Origin: an uncultured Eggerthellaceae bacterium
Lineage (GTDB): Bacteria; Actinomycetota; Coriobacteriia; Coriobacteriales; Eggerthellaceae
Length of the DNA: 64,000 nucleotides
Reading direction: 5' to 3'
Assembly: GCA_910588435.1 (NCBI GenBank)
Contig: CAJUPL010000001.1
Coordinates: 124,001 to 188,000 of the forward strand
The notes under the pieces: model-generated
Told to the model about the DNA's origin: nothing
The model's input: only the letters and a program-made list of their open reading frames with translations
The model's database searches: none
Shown here: piece after piece, positions 43,000-50,970 of the stretch
Position numbering within the stretch: the first letter of the stretch is position 1
Layout: each line of letters opens with the position of its first letter
Program-made: the position numbers and the translations under genes

Positions 43000-43420
43000 T
43001 GGCAACAAGAAGAAGCTTGGCGGCTACGTCCGCCATGTGGGGGATGGCAGCCGCTTCACGCTTCTTCAGGCCTTCGCATGTGCCAGGAGCGGGCTTCGAT
43101 ACGCCATCCGTTCGCAGAGGAACTTCAAGATCCATTCCGTATTCGCGCTCCTTGCCATCGTTTTATCCTTCGCTCTTCAGATAAGCGTTCCTGAGTGGTG
43201 CGCGATAGTCATCTGCATTGCCTTGGTCTATGCGCTGGAGCTTGCGAACACGGCAGTGGAGTCTGCCATAGACCTCGTGAGCCCAGGCTGGAATGAGCTT
43301 GCCAAGCGCGCGAAGGATTGCGCGGCCGCGGCGGTGTACGTGGCAGCCTTGGCCTCTGTGGTCATCGCATGCATAGTGTTCATCCCAAGGGCATGCGCTC
43401 TTTTGGGGATATGGGGGTGA
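42989..43420 (+). CDS. dgkA: diacylglycerol/undecaprenol kinase, DgkA family
   Basis: Small three-helix membrane kinase; in Gram-positives it phosphorylates undecaprenol for recycling of the wall lipid carrier. It has 143 residues. A short basic lead (about 1-20) is followed by AFACARSGLRYAIRSQRNFKIH, then the active-site helix ELANTAVESAIDLV and a third hydrophobic helix. ATG 42989 overlaps ybeY by 11 nt and follows AAAGGTGG. Undecaprenol is inferred from family context, since a separate YegS-like kinase exists at 8257. Confidence 0.92.
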   Translation: MSSDGNKKKLGGYVRHVGDGSRFTLLQAFACARSGLRYAIRSQRNFKIHSVFALLAIVLSFALQISVPEWCAIVICIALVYALELANTAVESAIDLVSPGWNELAKRAKDCAAAAVYVAALASVVIACIVFIPRACALLGIWG

Positions 43421-43423
43421 GGC

Positions 43424-44374
43424 ATGGATCTGGACGCCTACTTCGCTGAGCACCCTATGTCAGGGGTAGGGGGGCCACAAGAGCTTCCGGAGGGATTCAA
43501 GTCTGGGTTCGTGGCCTTTTGCGGCAGGCCCAACGCTGGCAAGTCAACCCTCATGAACCGCCTCGTTGGCAGCAAGGTTGCCATCACATCGAACACCCCT
43601 CAGACCACCAGGCGAAACGTCCAAGGCGTGCTCACGCTCCCAGACGCACAGATCGTCTTCGTTGATACCCCTGGCATGCATAAGCCGCATGACGCTCTGG
43701 GTGAGCAGCTGAACGCATCGGCGAAGTCGGCGCTCACGGATGTGGATGTGGCCTGCATGCTGATAGATGCCACAAAGCCCGTTGGCACGGGGGATGCTTG
43801 GGTGGCGCAGAGGGTGCGTGAGTCTGACGCGCGCAAGGTCTTGCTGATCACGAAGAGGGACATCGCAGATCCCGCTCAAGTGGCTGAGCAGTTCGAACGA
43901 GCGAAGGACATGGCGAAGTGGGACGCTGTCGTCTCATTGTCCGCGAAGAGCTCATACAACCTTGATGCTCTCATAGAAGAGCTCATGCAGCTCTTGCCGG
44001 AAGGCCCCATGTGGTTCCCGGCTGACATGACCACCAACCTGAGCCTTGAGATGATGATCGCAGAGCTCGTTCGCGAGAAGGTGCTGCGCAGCTTCACAGA
44101 GGAGGTTCCTCATTCTGTTGGCGTCAAGGTGGATAGCTTAGAAGAGAGCGAAGGCCTCATACGCGCAGAAGTGTCTGTATACTGTGAGCGTGATAGCCAG
44201 AAGGCCATGCTGATCGGTGCCAAGGGCCAAAGCGTGAAGAGGATCGGCTCAGATGCGCGCAAGGAGCTTGAGCGCATGACGGGGAAGAAGGCCTATATCG
44301 GCATCAAGGTCAAGGTCAAGCGCAAGTGGCGGAACGATGAGTCCCAGATAGAGCGCTTCGGATACATGGAGTGA
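43424..44374 (+). CDS. era: GTPase Era
   Basis: Essential GTPase that binds 16S rRNA 3' end and helps assemble the 30S subunit. It has 316 residues. G1 is GRPNAGKST (about 36-44), G3 DTPGMHKP and G4 ITKRDI (canonical NKxD is replaced by TKRD). The KH domain is C-terminal (about 225-300) with IGAKGQSVKRIG. The first 28 residues before the G domain are an extra lead not seen in E. coli Era. It starts 3 nt after dgkA. Confidence 0.95.
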   Translation: MDLDAYFAEHPMSGVGGPQELPEGFKSGFVAFCGRPNAGKSTLMNRLVGSKVAITSNTPQTTRRNVQGVLTLPDAQIVFVDTPGMHKPHDALGEQLNASAKSALTDVDVACMLIDATKPVGTGDAWVAQRVRESDARKVLLITKRDIADPAQVAEQFERAKDMAKWDAVVSLSAKSSYNLDALIEELMQLLPEGPMWFPADMTTNLSLEMMIAELVREKVLRSFTEEVPHSVGVKVDSLEESEGLIRAEVSVYCERDSQKAMLIGAKGQSVKRIGSDARKELERMTGKKAYIGIKVKVKRKWRNDESQIERFGYME

Positions 44375-44384
44375 CGCATAAGCT

Positions 44385-45686
44385 ATGATCTGTCCAAGCT
44401 GCGGTAAAGAGAATAGGCCAGACGCAAGATTCTGCGACGGGTGCGGCTCACCTGTTGCAACCGTTCCCCTGGCCAAGGACGCGCTCACAGAGGATGTGCC
44501 CACCTCATCTGATGAGACCAAGGTCATCACGCTGGATCTTCCTGACCCAGCAAGCCAGCCTGCGGCGCAAGAAGACGCCGAAGAGCTTGAGCGCTATAGC
44601 CGCACTGCATACCTCTCACCTTCCATGACGCAAGAGATGCCAGCCCTGACGGACGTGGATGGCGCTGAGAAGAAGGCGTACAAGGCATTCGGAAACGATG
44701 CGAAGCCGAAGAAGACGCCACATATCCCCATGAAGCGCAAGGGCGTCATCGCTGTGGTGTCAGCGATCGCTGCCGTTTTGATCTTGCTAGGGGCTGCGTT
44801 CGCGGCTTATCAGCTGCAGCTTTGGGGCGGCAAAGAGGTCCCTGATGTAGTGGGCTTGGAAGCAGCTGAGGCAACGTCGCGCCTGGAGGCGGCGGGCTTC
44901 ACGTCGCAGACGGTCCTGGTCAAGTCAGATGACGTTGAGGGCATCGTCCTCAGCACCAACCCGCAAGCGGGCTCCCGGGCAGAGCAGGGCGCTGAGGTCA
45001 CCATAGACGTCTCATGTGCGCGCGTCATCCCAGACGTCATGGGCAAGCCCTTGGAAGAGGCCCTTGGGATGCTGGCACAAGAGGGCTATGAGAACATAGA
45101 GCAGGCAACGGAGAGATCGAATGAGCCTGAGGGTACCGTCATATCCGTGACCCCGGATGTTGGCGTTCGCACCAAGGCTCAGGCAAAAGTGGTGGTCACC
45201 ACGTCCGTACCTTATGTCGTCCCTGACGTTTCGGGCATGTCATTCGATGAGGCGAAGAGCACGATCGAATCAGAAGGGTTCGTGGCAACATCGGCCTACA
45301 CATATACAGAAGACGCTGAAGAAGGCGCTGTCGTCGGCACCGATCCAGCAGGCGGGACGCAGATAGAGGGCGGTTCAGAGGTCTGCATCCTCATAGCCAA
45401 GAGCCGTGCTGCTGAGGTGAGCGGATGGGCAAGGGCGTGGTTCGAAGGTGCCAAGAACTACACGAAGGATGGCGTCTCCTATGAGCTTCAGAGCATCGAA
45501 TCCATCAGCTATGCAGGTGATGACGCCTGCAGCTTCACTGTGGTGATGCGCCCATATGAGACGCACTCCTGGTTCGGCAGCCAGCCTGAGACGCGATATG
45601 GCAATGACCAGAAGATCCAGGGAACCATCAAGTTCTCAAGCGATGGTCAGCTCTCTTCCATAGACCCGGCGCTGAAGAAGGCGTGA
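44385..45686 (+). CDS. zinc-ribbon, membrane-anchored PASTA-repeat protein
   Basis: 433 residues with a layout unlike the usual PASTA kinases. An N-terminal zinc ribbon has CPSCGKENRPDARFCDGCG (Cys 3, 6, 17, 20). An acidic linker follows. One membrane segment lies at about 119-141. Three PASTA domains follow, starting near 152, 216 and 279 (VPDVVGLEA, IPDVMGKPL, VPDVSGMSF). A unique C-terminal domain of about 85 residues is last. There is no kinase domain. Extracytoplasmic PASTA domains generally sense peptidoglycan fragments; that role is only inferred here. It lies between era and recO. Confidence 0.88.
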   Translation: MICPSCGKENRPDARFCDGCGSPVATVPLAKDALTEDVPTSSDETKVITLDLPDPASQPAAQEDAEELERYSRTAYLSPSMTQEMPALTDVDGAEKKAYKAFGNDAKPKKTPHIPMKRKGVIAVVSAIAAVLILLGAAFAAYQLQLWGGKEVPDVVGLEAAEATSRLEAAGFTSQTVLVKSDDVEGIVLSTNPQAGSRAEQGAEVTIDVSCARVIPDVMGKPLEEALGMLAQEGYENIEQATERSNEPEGTVISVTPDVGVRTKAQAKVVVTTSVPYVVPDVSGMSFDEAKSTIESEGFVATSAYTYTEDAEEGAVVGTDPAGGTQIEGGSEVCILIAKSRAAEVSGWARAWFEGAKNYTKDGVSYELQSIESISYAGDDACSFTVVMRPYETHSWFGSQPETRYGNDQKIQGTIKFSSDGQLSSIDPALKKA

Positions 45687-45690
45687 AGGC

Positions 45691-46467
45691 TTGGCAGCTG
45701 AGGATGCCAAGCTCAGCGGCTTGGTGCTCAAGAAGACGAAGCTAGGGGAGTCAGACCTCGTGATCTCCCTTCTGCTCTCTGACGGCTCTGAGCGCTCAGT
45801 CATCGCGAAGGGGGCAAGGAAGCCAAGGAATGCCGGCTCTGCCAGGCTAGAGCTATTCAACGGCGTTCAGGTCTGCGCAGCATCCAGCAGGGGCCTTGGC
45901 ATCGTGAAGGAGTCGAAGCTCGTCCAGAACAGGCAGCGCCTCCAATCAGACCCGCTCCTGTTCGCTTGCGCTTCAGTCATGGCTGAGGCCGTGCATGGAT
46001 GCATACAACCTGAGCTTGAGGTGGGAAATCTCTTCGACATGACGTCTGCTGCCTTGGATGCAGTTCAGGAGGCGGGTGACAAGGCGCTCCCAGCCATCGT
46101 GGCTGCATACATCTTCAAGCTGAGCGCTCTTCTCGGCATGCGACCATCCTTTCTGGAGTGCGCCGTTTGCGCTTCTCCCATAGACCCGCAAGACGTGCGC
46201 TTCTCATATGCGGATGGAGGAGCGCTCTGCCCAGATTGTGCTCATCTGATGGATAGCGTGAAGGTGGACGCAAGGACGCTCGTGCTGTCCCATGAGCTCA
46301 TGATGAGCCGCTTCCAAGACATGCTGGATGCAGAAGACCCGGCAAGCTGGGATGCCCTAGGGCTTGCCGAGGCGTGGTTCATCGCCAATGCTGGCGGCCG
46401 CCTGAGGTCCATGAGCTCATTCAAGTCCATCTGCTCGGTTTGCCTTGGAGGCTCATCTAGCATATAA
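45691..46467 (+). CDS. recO: DNA repair protein RecO
   Basis: Mediator that loads RecA at single-stranded gaps with RecR. It has 258 residues. The N-terminal OB fold (about 1-80) has LVLKKTKLGESDLVISLL and VIAKGARKP. A helical part follows, with a C-terminal zinc finger of CAVC and CPDC pairs (about residues 150-185). TTG 45691 is the first plausible start. era-recO linkage is classical. The gene's end overlaps the rpsO promoter. Confidence 0.94.
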   Translation: MAAEDAKLSGLVLKKTKLGESDLVISLLLSDGSERSVIAKGARKPRNAGSARLELFNGVQVCAASSRGLGIVKESKLVQNRQRLQSDPLLFACASVMAEAVHGCIQPELEVGNLFDMTSAALDAVQEAGDKALPAIVAAYIFKLSALLGMRPSFLECAVCASPIDPQDVRFSYADGGALCPDCAHLMDSVKVDARTLVLSHELMMSRFQDMLDAEDPASWDALGLAEAWFIANAGGRLRSMSSFKSICSVCLGGSSSI

Positions 46468-46468
46468 T
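46440..46468 (+). promoter_or_regulatory. rpsO promoter
   Basis: -35 TTGCCT (46440-46445), 17 bp, -10 TATAAT (46463-46468), at the very end of recO. The leader is about 115 nt long. Confidence 0.75.
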
Positions 46469-46552
46469 CCATCAGCTGCTTCAAAGCAGTGCATCTTGGC
46501 TTGGCCTGCATGGCATCCCACCTTGCCCGCCCAGCATGGATGCAACGTTAGT

Positions 46553-46571
46553 AGCCTGCAAAGGGCAGGCT
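46553..46571 (+). promoter_or_regulatory. hairpin in the rpsO leader
   Basis: AGCCTGC (46553-46559), loop AAAGG, GCAGGCT (46565-46571), 19 nt before the rpsO ATG. Many bacteria autoregulate rpsO by S15 binding near the start. Whether this hairpin is such a site is unproven. Confidence 0.45.
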
Positions 46572-46590
46572 GAAGAAAGGGAAAGAGAAC

Positions 46591-46878
46591 ATGGCGAATA
46601 AGTACAGCATCACCAAGGAGCAGACCCAGGCGCTCATCAAGGAGTACGGCAAGGGTGACAATGACTCAGGTAGCGCAGCAGTCCAGGTTGCCATCCTGAC
46701 CGAGAGGATCCGCAATCTGACCGAGCACTTGAAGACGCATCCGAAGGACAACCACACGCGTCGCGGCCTCATGAAGCTCATCGGCAAGAGGCGTGGCCTT
46801 CTGAAGTACATCAAAGACGGCAACATCGATGATTATCGTGAGCTGATCAAGAAGCTGGGCATCCGCGACAACATCTAG
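46591..46878 (+). CDS. rpsO: 30S ribosomal protein S15
   Basis: Primary binding protein of the central 16S rRNA domain. It has 95 residues. The family core SGSAAVQVAILTERIRNLTEHLKTHPKDNHTRRGLMKLIGKRR-type region is complete from about 27 to 70. GAAAGGG-type purines precede the ATG. It has its own promoter and is followed by a hairpin terminator before pnp, so the two can be uncoupled. Confidence 0.97.
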   Translation: MANKYSITKEQTQALIKEYGKGDNDSGSAAVQVAILTERIRNLTEHLKTHPKDNHTRRGLMKLIGKRRGLLKYIKDGNIDDYRELIKKLGIRDNI

Positions 46879-46890
46879 TAGCGATCAAGC

Positions 46891-46915
46891 CAAGACCCGC
46901 GCTGAGCGGGTCTTG
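46891..46915 (+). terminator. hairpin terminator after rpsO
   Basis: Perfect 10-bp arms CAAGACCCGC (46891-46900) and GCGGGTCTTG (46906-46915), loop GCTGA. The tail is not U-rich. It probably ends or stabilises the rpsO mRNA. Confidence 0.7.
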
Positions 46916-47023
46916 TCAGATATGGGGGATGAGCACATCCTCCAGGCCTGAAGAGCATGAGGGCCGAAGGAGAGCTGTGCGGCATGGGGCCACACGGCAG
47001 GTTCAAGAGAGGGAATCTAGCAA

Positions 47024-49204
47024 ATGGCAAAGGTAGTATCGGAATTCGAGCTTTACGGGAAGTCATACCGCTTGGAGACGGGAGAGCTTGCAAAGCAAGC
47101 CACAGGAGCCGTGCTCTGCACTTGCGGTGAGACGTCTGTGCTGGTCACCGCTGTGGTGTCCAAGCAGCAGAAGGACTATGACTTCTTCCCGCTCACAGTA
47201 GATTACATAGAGAAGATGTATGCGGTGGGCCGCATCCCGGGCGGATACCTCAAGCGCGAGGCGAAGCCTTCTGACAAGGGAACGCTCACGGCAAGGATGA
47301 TAGACCGTCCCATCCGTCCAGGTTTTCCGGATGGGTTCAAGAACGAAGTGCACATCGTAGCCACCACGCTCGTGGCGGATGGGCAGAATCCGCCAGACAC
47401 CATCTGCGTCGGGGGAGCCTCTGCAGCCCTTCTGGTGGGCGGCGCACCGTTCGACGGTCCTGCTGCTTGTGTTCGCATCGGCCGCAACACCGAGACGGGC
47501 GAATTCATCGTGAACCCAACGTATGAGGAGCAGGAGAGCTCTGACCTTGAGCTCACCATCGCTGGCACCAAGGACTACATCTCCATGGTGGAGGCAGGCG
47601 CTGACCAGATATCCGAAGAGGATATGCTGGCTGCCATGACGTTCGCACAAGAGGCCATCGCTGCCTTCTGTGACAAGCAGGCAGAGTTCATCGCGAAGGT
47701 CAATCCAACTCCTTTGCAGTACACGCTGCATGAGGCAGACCCCGTGATCGGTGAGCGCATCTCAGGCTTCGAATCTGAGATGGCTGAGGCGCTCTCTTCT
47801 CCTGACAAGGCAGGTCGCCTTGAGCAGGTGGAGGCCTTGAAGGAGCGCATCAAGGAAGACGAGTTCACTGAGGAAGAGCGCGCTCAATGGGGATCTGACA
47901 TCGCAGCAGCCCTCAAGGCTCTTGAGAAGAAGGCAATGCGCGCCATGATCATCCAGAAGGGTGAGCGCGTTGACGGCAGGACACCAACTGAGGTCCGTCC
48001 GCTTCACATCGTGCCGGGCTATCTGCCCCGCGTGCACGGCTCAGGTCTCTTCCAAAGAGGCCAGACGCAAGCGCTCTCCGTTTGCACGCTTGGCATGTTG
48101 AACGAATGGCAGCGCCTTGACACCATCTGGCCCGAAGAGGGCAAGCGCTACATGCACCAGTACAACTTCCCGCCGTATTGCACCGGTGAGACCGGCCGCA
48201 TGGGCGCTCCAAAGAGGCGTGAGATCGGCCATGGTGCATTGGCAGAGCGCGCCATCCTCCCCATCCTTCCAACAGAGGATGAGTTCCCCTACGCCATCAG
48301 GGTGGTCTCAGAGATCCTGGAATCCAACGGATCGTCTTCCATGGCGTCAACTTGCGGCTCTACGCTTGCTCTCATGGACGCTGGCGTTCCCATCAAGGCA
48401 CCGGTCTCTGGCGTTGCCATGGGCCTCATCAAGGAAGGCGATGACGTCGTCATCCTGACTGACATCCAGGGCCTTGAGGACTTCTTGGGAGACATGGACT
48501 TCAAGGTCTGCGGCACTGAGAGCGGCATCACTGCTCTGCAGATGGACAACAAGGCACGCGGGCTTTCCGTTGACATCCTGGCAAAGGCTCTCTCTCAGGC
48601 CAAGGAGGCTCGCGCATACATCCTAGATGCCATGCTCGCCACCATCCAGGCTCCGCGTGAGGACATCAAGGACACGGCTCCTCGCATCGAGACCATCCAT
48701 ATCCCACAGGACAAGATCCGTGAAGTCATCGGCTCAGGTGGCAAGGTGGTCCGCGGCATCCAAGAGGAGACGGGCGCCAGCATAGACATCCAAGAGGATG
48801 GCACCATCCACATCGCAGCCGTTGAGGGCTCAGCTGGAAAGGCCGCCAAGGAGATGATCTTGGGGATAGTGAAGGAGCCTGAGGTAGGAGAGGTCTACGA
48901 CGGTGAGGTCGTAGGCATCAAGGACTTCGGAGCATTCGTGCGCTTGACTCCCTCCAAGGATGGCCTCTTGCACATATCCAAGGTGGCGAAGGGCCGCGTT
49001 GGCAAGGTGGAGGATGTCTTGGACCTTGGTGACATAGTCAAGGTTGAGGTCACCGAAGTGGATCCGAAGACCGGCAAGATCTCACTCGATCGCCTTGACA
49101 AGCCTGAGGCCCCTGAGGGAAGCGCACCTTCCAACAAGGATCACAAGGACTCTCCGCGCCCGGGGCAGGGCGCACGCAAGCCGCGTCGCAGCCACCACGC
49201 ATGA
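47024..49204 (+). CDS. pnp: polyribonucleotide nucleotidyltransferase
   Basis: Phosphorolytic 3'-5' exoribonuclease (PNPase). It has 726 residues. The two RNase PH domains are at about 10-230 and 320-545; the second has GSGLFQRGQTQAL and STCGSTLALMDAGVPI. KH (IPQDKIREVIGSGGKVVRGI) and S1 (VGEVYDGEVVGIKDFGAFV) domains follow. The last 30 residues are Lys/Arg/Pro-rich. It follows rpsO, the usual order. The stop overlaps dapB as ATGA. Confidence 0.97.
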   Translation: MAKVVSEFELYGKSYRLETGELAKQATGAVLCTCGETSVLVTAVVSKQQKDYDFFPLTVDYIEKMYAVGRIPGGYLKREAKPSDKGTLTARMIDRPIRPGFPDGFKNEVHIVATTLVADGQNPPDTICVGGASAALLVGGAPFDGPAACVRIGRNTETGEFIVNPTYEEQESSDLELTIAGTKDYISMVEAGADQISEEDMLAAMTFAQEAIAAFCDKQAEFIAKVNPTPLQYTLHEADPVIGERISGFESEMAEALSSPDKAGRLEQVEALKERIKEDEFTEEERAQWGSDIAAALKALEKKAMRAMIIQKGERVDGRTPTEVRPLHIVPGYLPRVHGSGLFQRGQTQALSVCTLGMLNEWQRLDTIWPEEGKRYMHQYNFPPYCTGETGRMGAPKRREIGHGALAERAILPILPTEDEFPYAIRVVSEILESNGSSSMASTCGSTLALMDAGVPIKAPVSGVAMGLIKEGDDVVILTDIQGLEDFLGDMDFKVCGTESGITALQMDNKARGLSVDILAKALSQAKEARAYILDAMLATIQAPREDIKDTAPRIETIHIPQDKIREVIGSGGKVVRGIQEETGASIDIQEDGTIHIAAVEGSAGKAAKEMILGIVKEPEVGEVYDGEVVGIKDFGAFVRLTPSKDGLLHISKVAKGRVGKVEDVLDLGDIVKVEVTEVDPKTGKISLDRLDKPEAPEGSAPSNKDHKDSPRPGQGARKPRRSHHA

Positions 49205-49974
49205 TCCGCGTAGCAGTTGCAGGAAGCTCGGGCCGCATGGGACAGGCAGTGTGCCATGCGGTCTCAGAAGCTCCAGACATGACGCTCGTCTGCGGTGTGG
49301 ATCAGCATCCCTTAGATGCCCATCCGTTCCCGCAGTACGAAAGCGTTGATGCCGCCCTGGATGCTCATGAGATAGACGTCATGGTGGATTTCACGCGGCC
49401 AGATGCAGCTCCCCAGAACCTGAGAGCTGCGCTTTCGCGTGGCGTGGATTGCGTCTTGGGGACAACGGGGCTTGGAGAAGATGTGCTTCGTGACCTTGCC
49501 TCTCTGGCTCCTTCTGGCACAAGCCTCTTCTACGCGCCCAACTTCACCACAGGTGCTGTCCTCATGATGCAGTTCGCGAAAGCAGCAGCGAAGTACTTCC
49601 CAGAAGCAGAGGTCATCGAATACCATCATTGCCGGAAGAAGGATGCGCCATCGGGCACCGCGGCCATGACGGCGAAGATGATCTCAGAGGGAAGGGACGG
49701 CAGGGCCAGCTCATCTCCCGGAAAAGAGACGGAGATAGATGGGGCGGAAGGCGCGCGTGGTGCGCTGATGAACGGCGTGCCCGTCCATTCGGTCAGATCG
49801 AATGGCTTCGTGGCGAATCAAGACGTGGTGTTCGGAGGCATGGGACAAACGCTCACCATAAGCCACGTGTCATGGGATACATCGTCTTACATGCCAGGCG
49901 TCCTCTTGGCGATAAGGGAATCCGCATCCTTGTCCGGCCTAGTCCAAGGGCTGGAATCCATCATGGAGATCTGA
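49201..49974 (+). CDS. dapB: 4-hydroxy-tetrahydrodipicolinate reductase
   Basis: Reduces the DapA product on the way to diaminopimelate and lysine. It has 257 residues. The NAD(P) loop is VAVAGSSGRMGQAV (about 3-16). VDFTRPDA, GTTGLGED and HHCRKKDAPSGTA hold the active-site His/Lys. It overlaps the pnp stop by 4 nt, so its translation is tied to an RNA decay gene; dapA follows 75 nt later. Confidence 0.96.
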   Translation: MIRVAVAGSSGRMGQAVCHAVSEAPDMTLVCGVDQHPLDAHPFPQYESVDAALDAHEIDVMVDFTRPDAAPQNLRAALSRGVDCVLGTTGLGEDVLRDLASLAPSGTSLFYAPNFTTGAVLMMQFAKAAAKYFPEAEVIEYHHCRKKDAPSGTAAMTAKMISEGRDGRASSSPGKETEIDGAEGARGALMNGVPVHSVRSNGFVANQDVVFGGMGQTLTISHVSWDTSSYMPGVLLAIRESASLSGLVQGLESIMEI

Positions 49975-49977
49975 TGC

Positions 49978-49983
49978 TAGAAT
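49978..49983 (+). promoter_or_regulatory. -10 element before the leader ORF of dapA
   Basis: TAGAAT lies 8 nt before ATG 49992 with no ribosome site between, so a leaderless mRNA is possible. The -35 is poor. Confidence 0.4.
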
Positions 49984-49991
49984 CGTTTGCC

Positions 49992-50048
49992 ATGAGCAAG
50001 CACAGATGTTCGTTTTGGGCTGAAGCGCCCAGATGCGGTAGGAGTTGA
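49992..50048 (+). CDS. possible 18-residue leader peptide before dapA
   Basis: ATG 49992 to TGA 50048 encodes 18 residues (MSKHRCSFWAEAPRCGRS) and ends 1 nt before the dapA ATG. A hairpin TGGGC/GCCCA lies within it. Short, no homology claimed. If translated, it could couple to dapA; it has only one lysine, so classical lysine attenuation is not supported. Confidence 0.3.
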   Translation: MSKHRCSFWAEAPRCGRS

Positions 50049-50049
50049 G

Positions 50050-50946
50050 ATGGCTTTGAGCACCCCAAGATTCGGCAGGATGATCCCGGCTATGGTCACA
50101 CCCTTCAAAGAGGGGCTAGAGCTGGATCTCCCAAGGGCGGCAGAGCTGGCCTGCAGGCTGGTTGACGGCGGAAGCAGCGCGATAGTGGTCAATGGGACCA
50201 CGGGTGAGTCTCCTACGGTCTTCTATCCGCAGAAGCTGGAGCTGTTCAAGACGGTGGTGGCTGCCGTTGGCGGTCAGGTTCCCATCATCGCGAACGTGGG
50301 AGACAACTGCACGGCTGACACCGTTGCCTTCGCAGCTGATGCCGCGCGCCTTGGAGTTGACGCCTTCATGTGCGTGGTGCCCTATTACAACAAGCCGCCG
50401 CAAGAGGGCCTCTACATGCACTTCAAGACGATTGCTGAGTCAACTGACCTGCCCATCGTGTTGTACAACATCCCCGGGCGGTGCGCCATCAATATGACGG
50501 CAGATACCACGCTTCGCCTTGCGCATGATGTTCCGAACATCGTTGCCGTGAAGGAAGCGTCAGGGGACGTGGAGCAGATATCCCGTATCATCGCAGAGGC
50601 CCCTGAAGGCTTCGATGTGTACTCGGGAGATGACTCCGCAACGTATGACCTGATGCGAATGGGAGCCGCAGGCGTCATATCCACCATAGGCAACATCCTG
50701 CCAGACAGGATGGCTGAGATGGTGGAGGCCTGCGCAGATGAGGATTGGGAGCGTGCAGATGAGCTGAACAGAAGGCTCTTGCCGCTCATGGAGGGCCTGT
50801 TCGAAACGTCCAACCCCATACTGGTGAAGAAGGCGCTTGAGCTTTCGGGCTTCCCAGTTGGAGGGGTCAGGCTCCCCTTGATAGATGCCACGCCTGAGCA
50901 GACGGAGCGTCTGAAGAAGATCATGGAAGAATCGGGGGCCTTATAG
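50050..50946 (+). CDS. dapA: 4-hydroxy-tetrahydrodipicolinate synthase
   Basis: Condenses pyruvate with aspartate semialdehyde, the first committed lysine/DAP step. It has 298 residues. MVTPFKEGLELDL opens the barrel, and GTTGESPTV is conserved. The catalytic pair is Tyr in VPYYNKPPQEG (about 136) and Schiff-base Lys in VAVKEASGD (about 164). TAGGAG is 6 nt before ATG 50050. Confidence 0.97.
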   Translation: MALSTPRFGRMIPAMVTPFKEGLELDLPRAAELACRLVDGGSSAIVVNGTTGESPTVFYPQKLELFKTVVAAVGGQVPIIANVGDNCTADTVAFAADAARLGVDAFMCVVPYYNKPPQEGLYMHFKTIAESTDLPIVLYNIPGRCAINMTADTTLRLAHDVPNIVAVKEASGDVEQISRIIAEAPEGFDVYSGDDSATYDLMRMGAAGVISTIGNILPDRMAEMVEACADEDWERADELNRRLLPLMEGLFETSNPILVKKALELSGFPVGGVRLPLIDATPEQTERLKKIMEESGAL

Positions 50947-50970
50947 GCTCCCTTTGAAAGGATAGATGAG

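Noticed and set aside
49975..50049. Lysine riboswitch before dapA
   Set aside because: 75 nt is far too short for a lysine riboswitch, and none of its conserved loops are visible.
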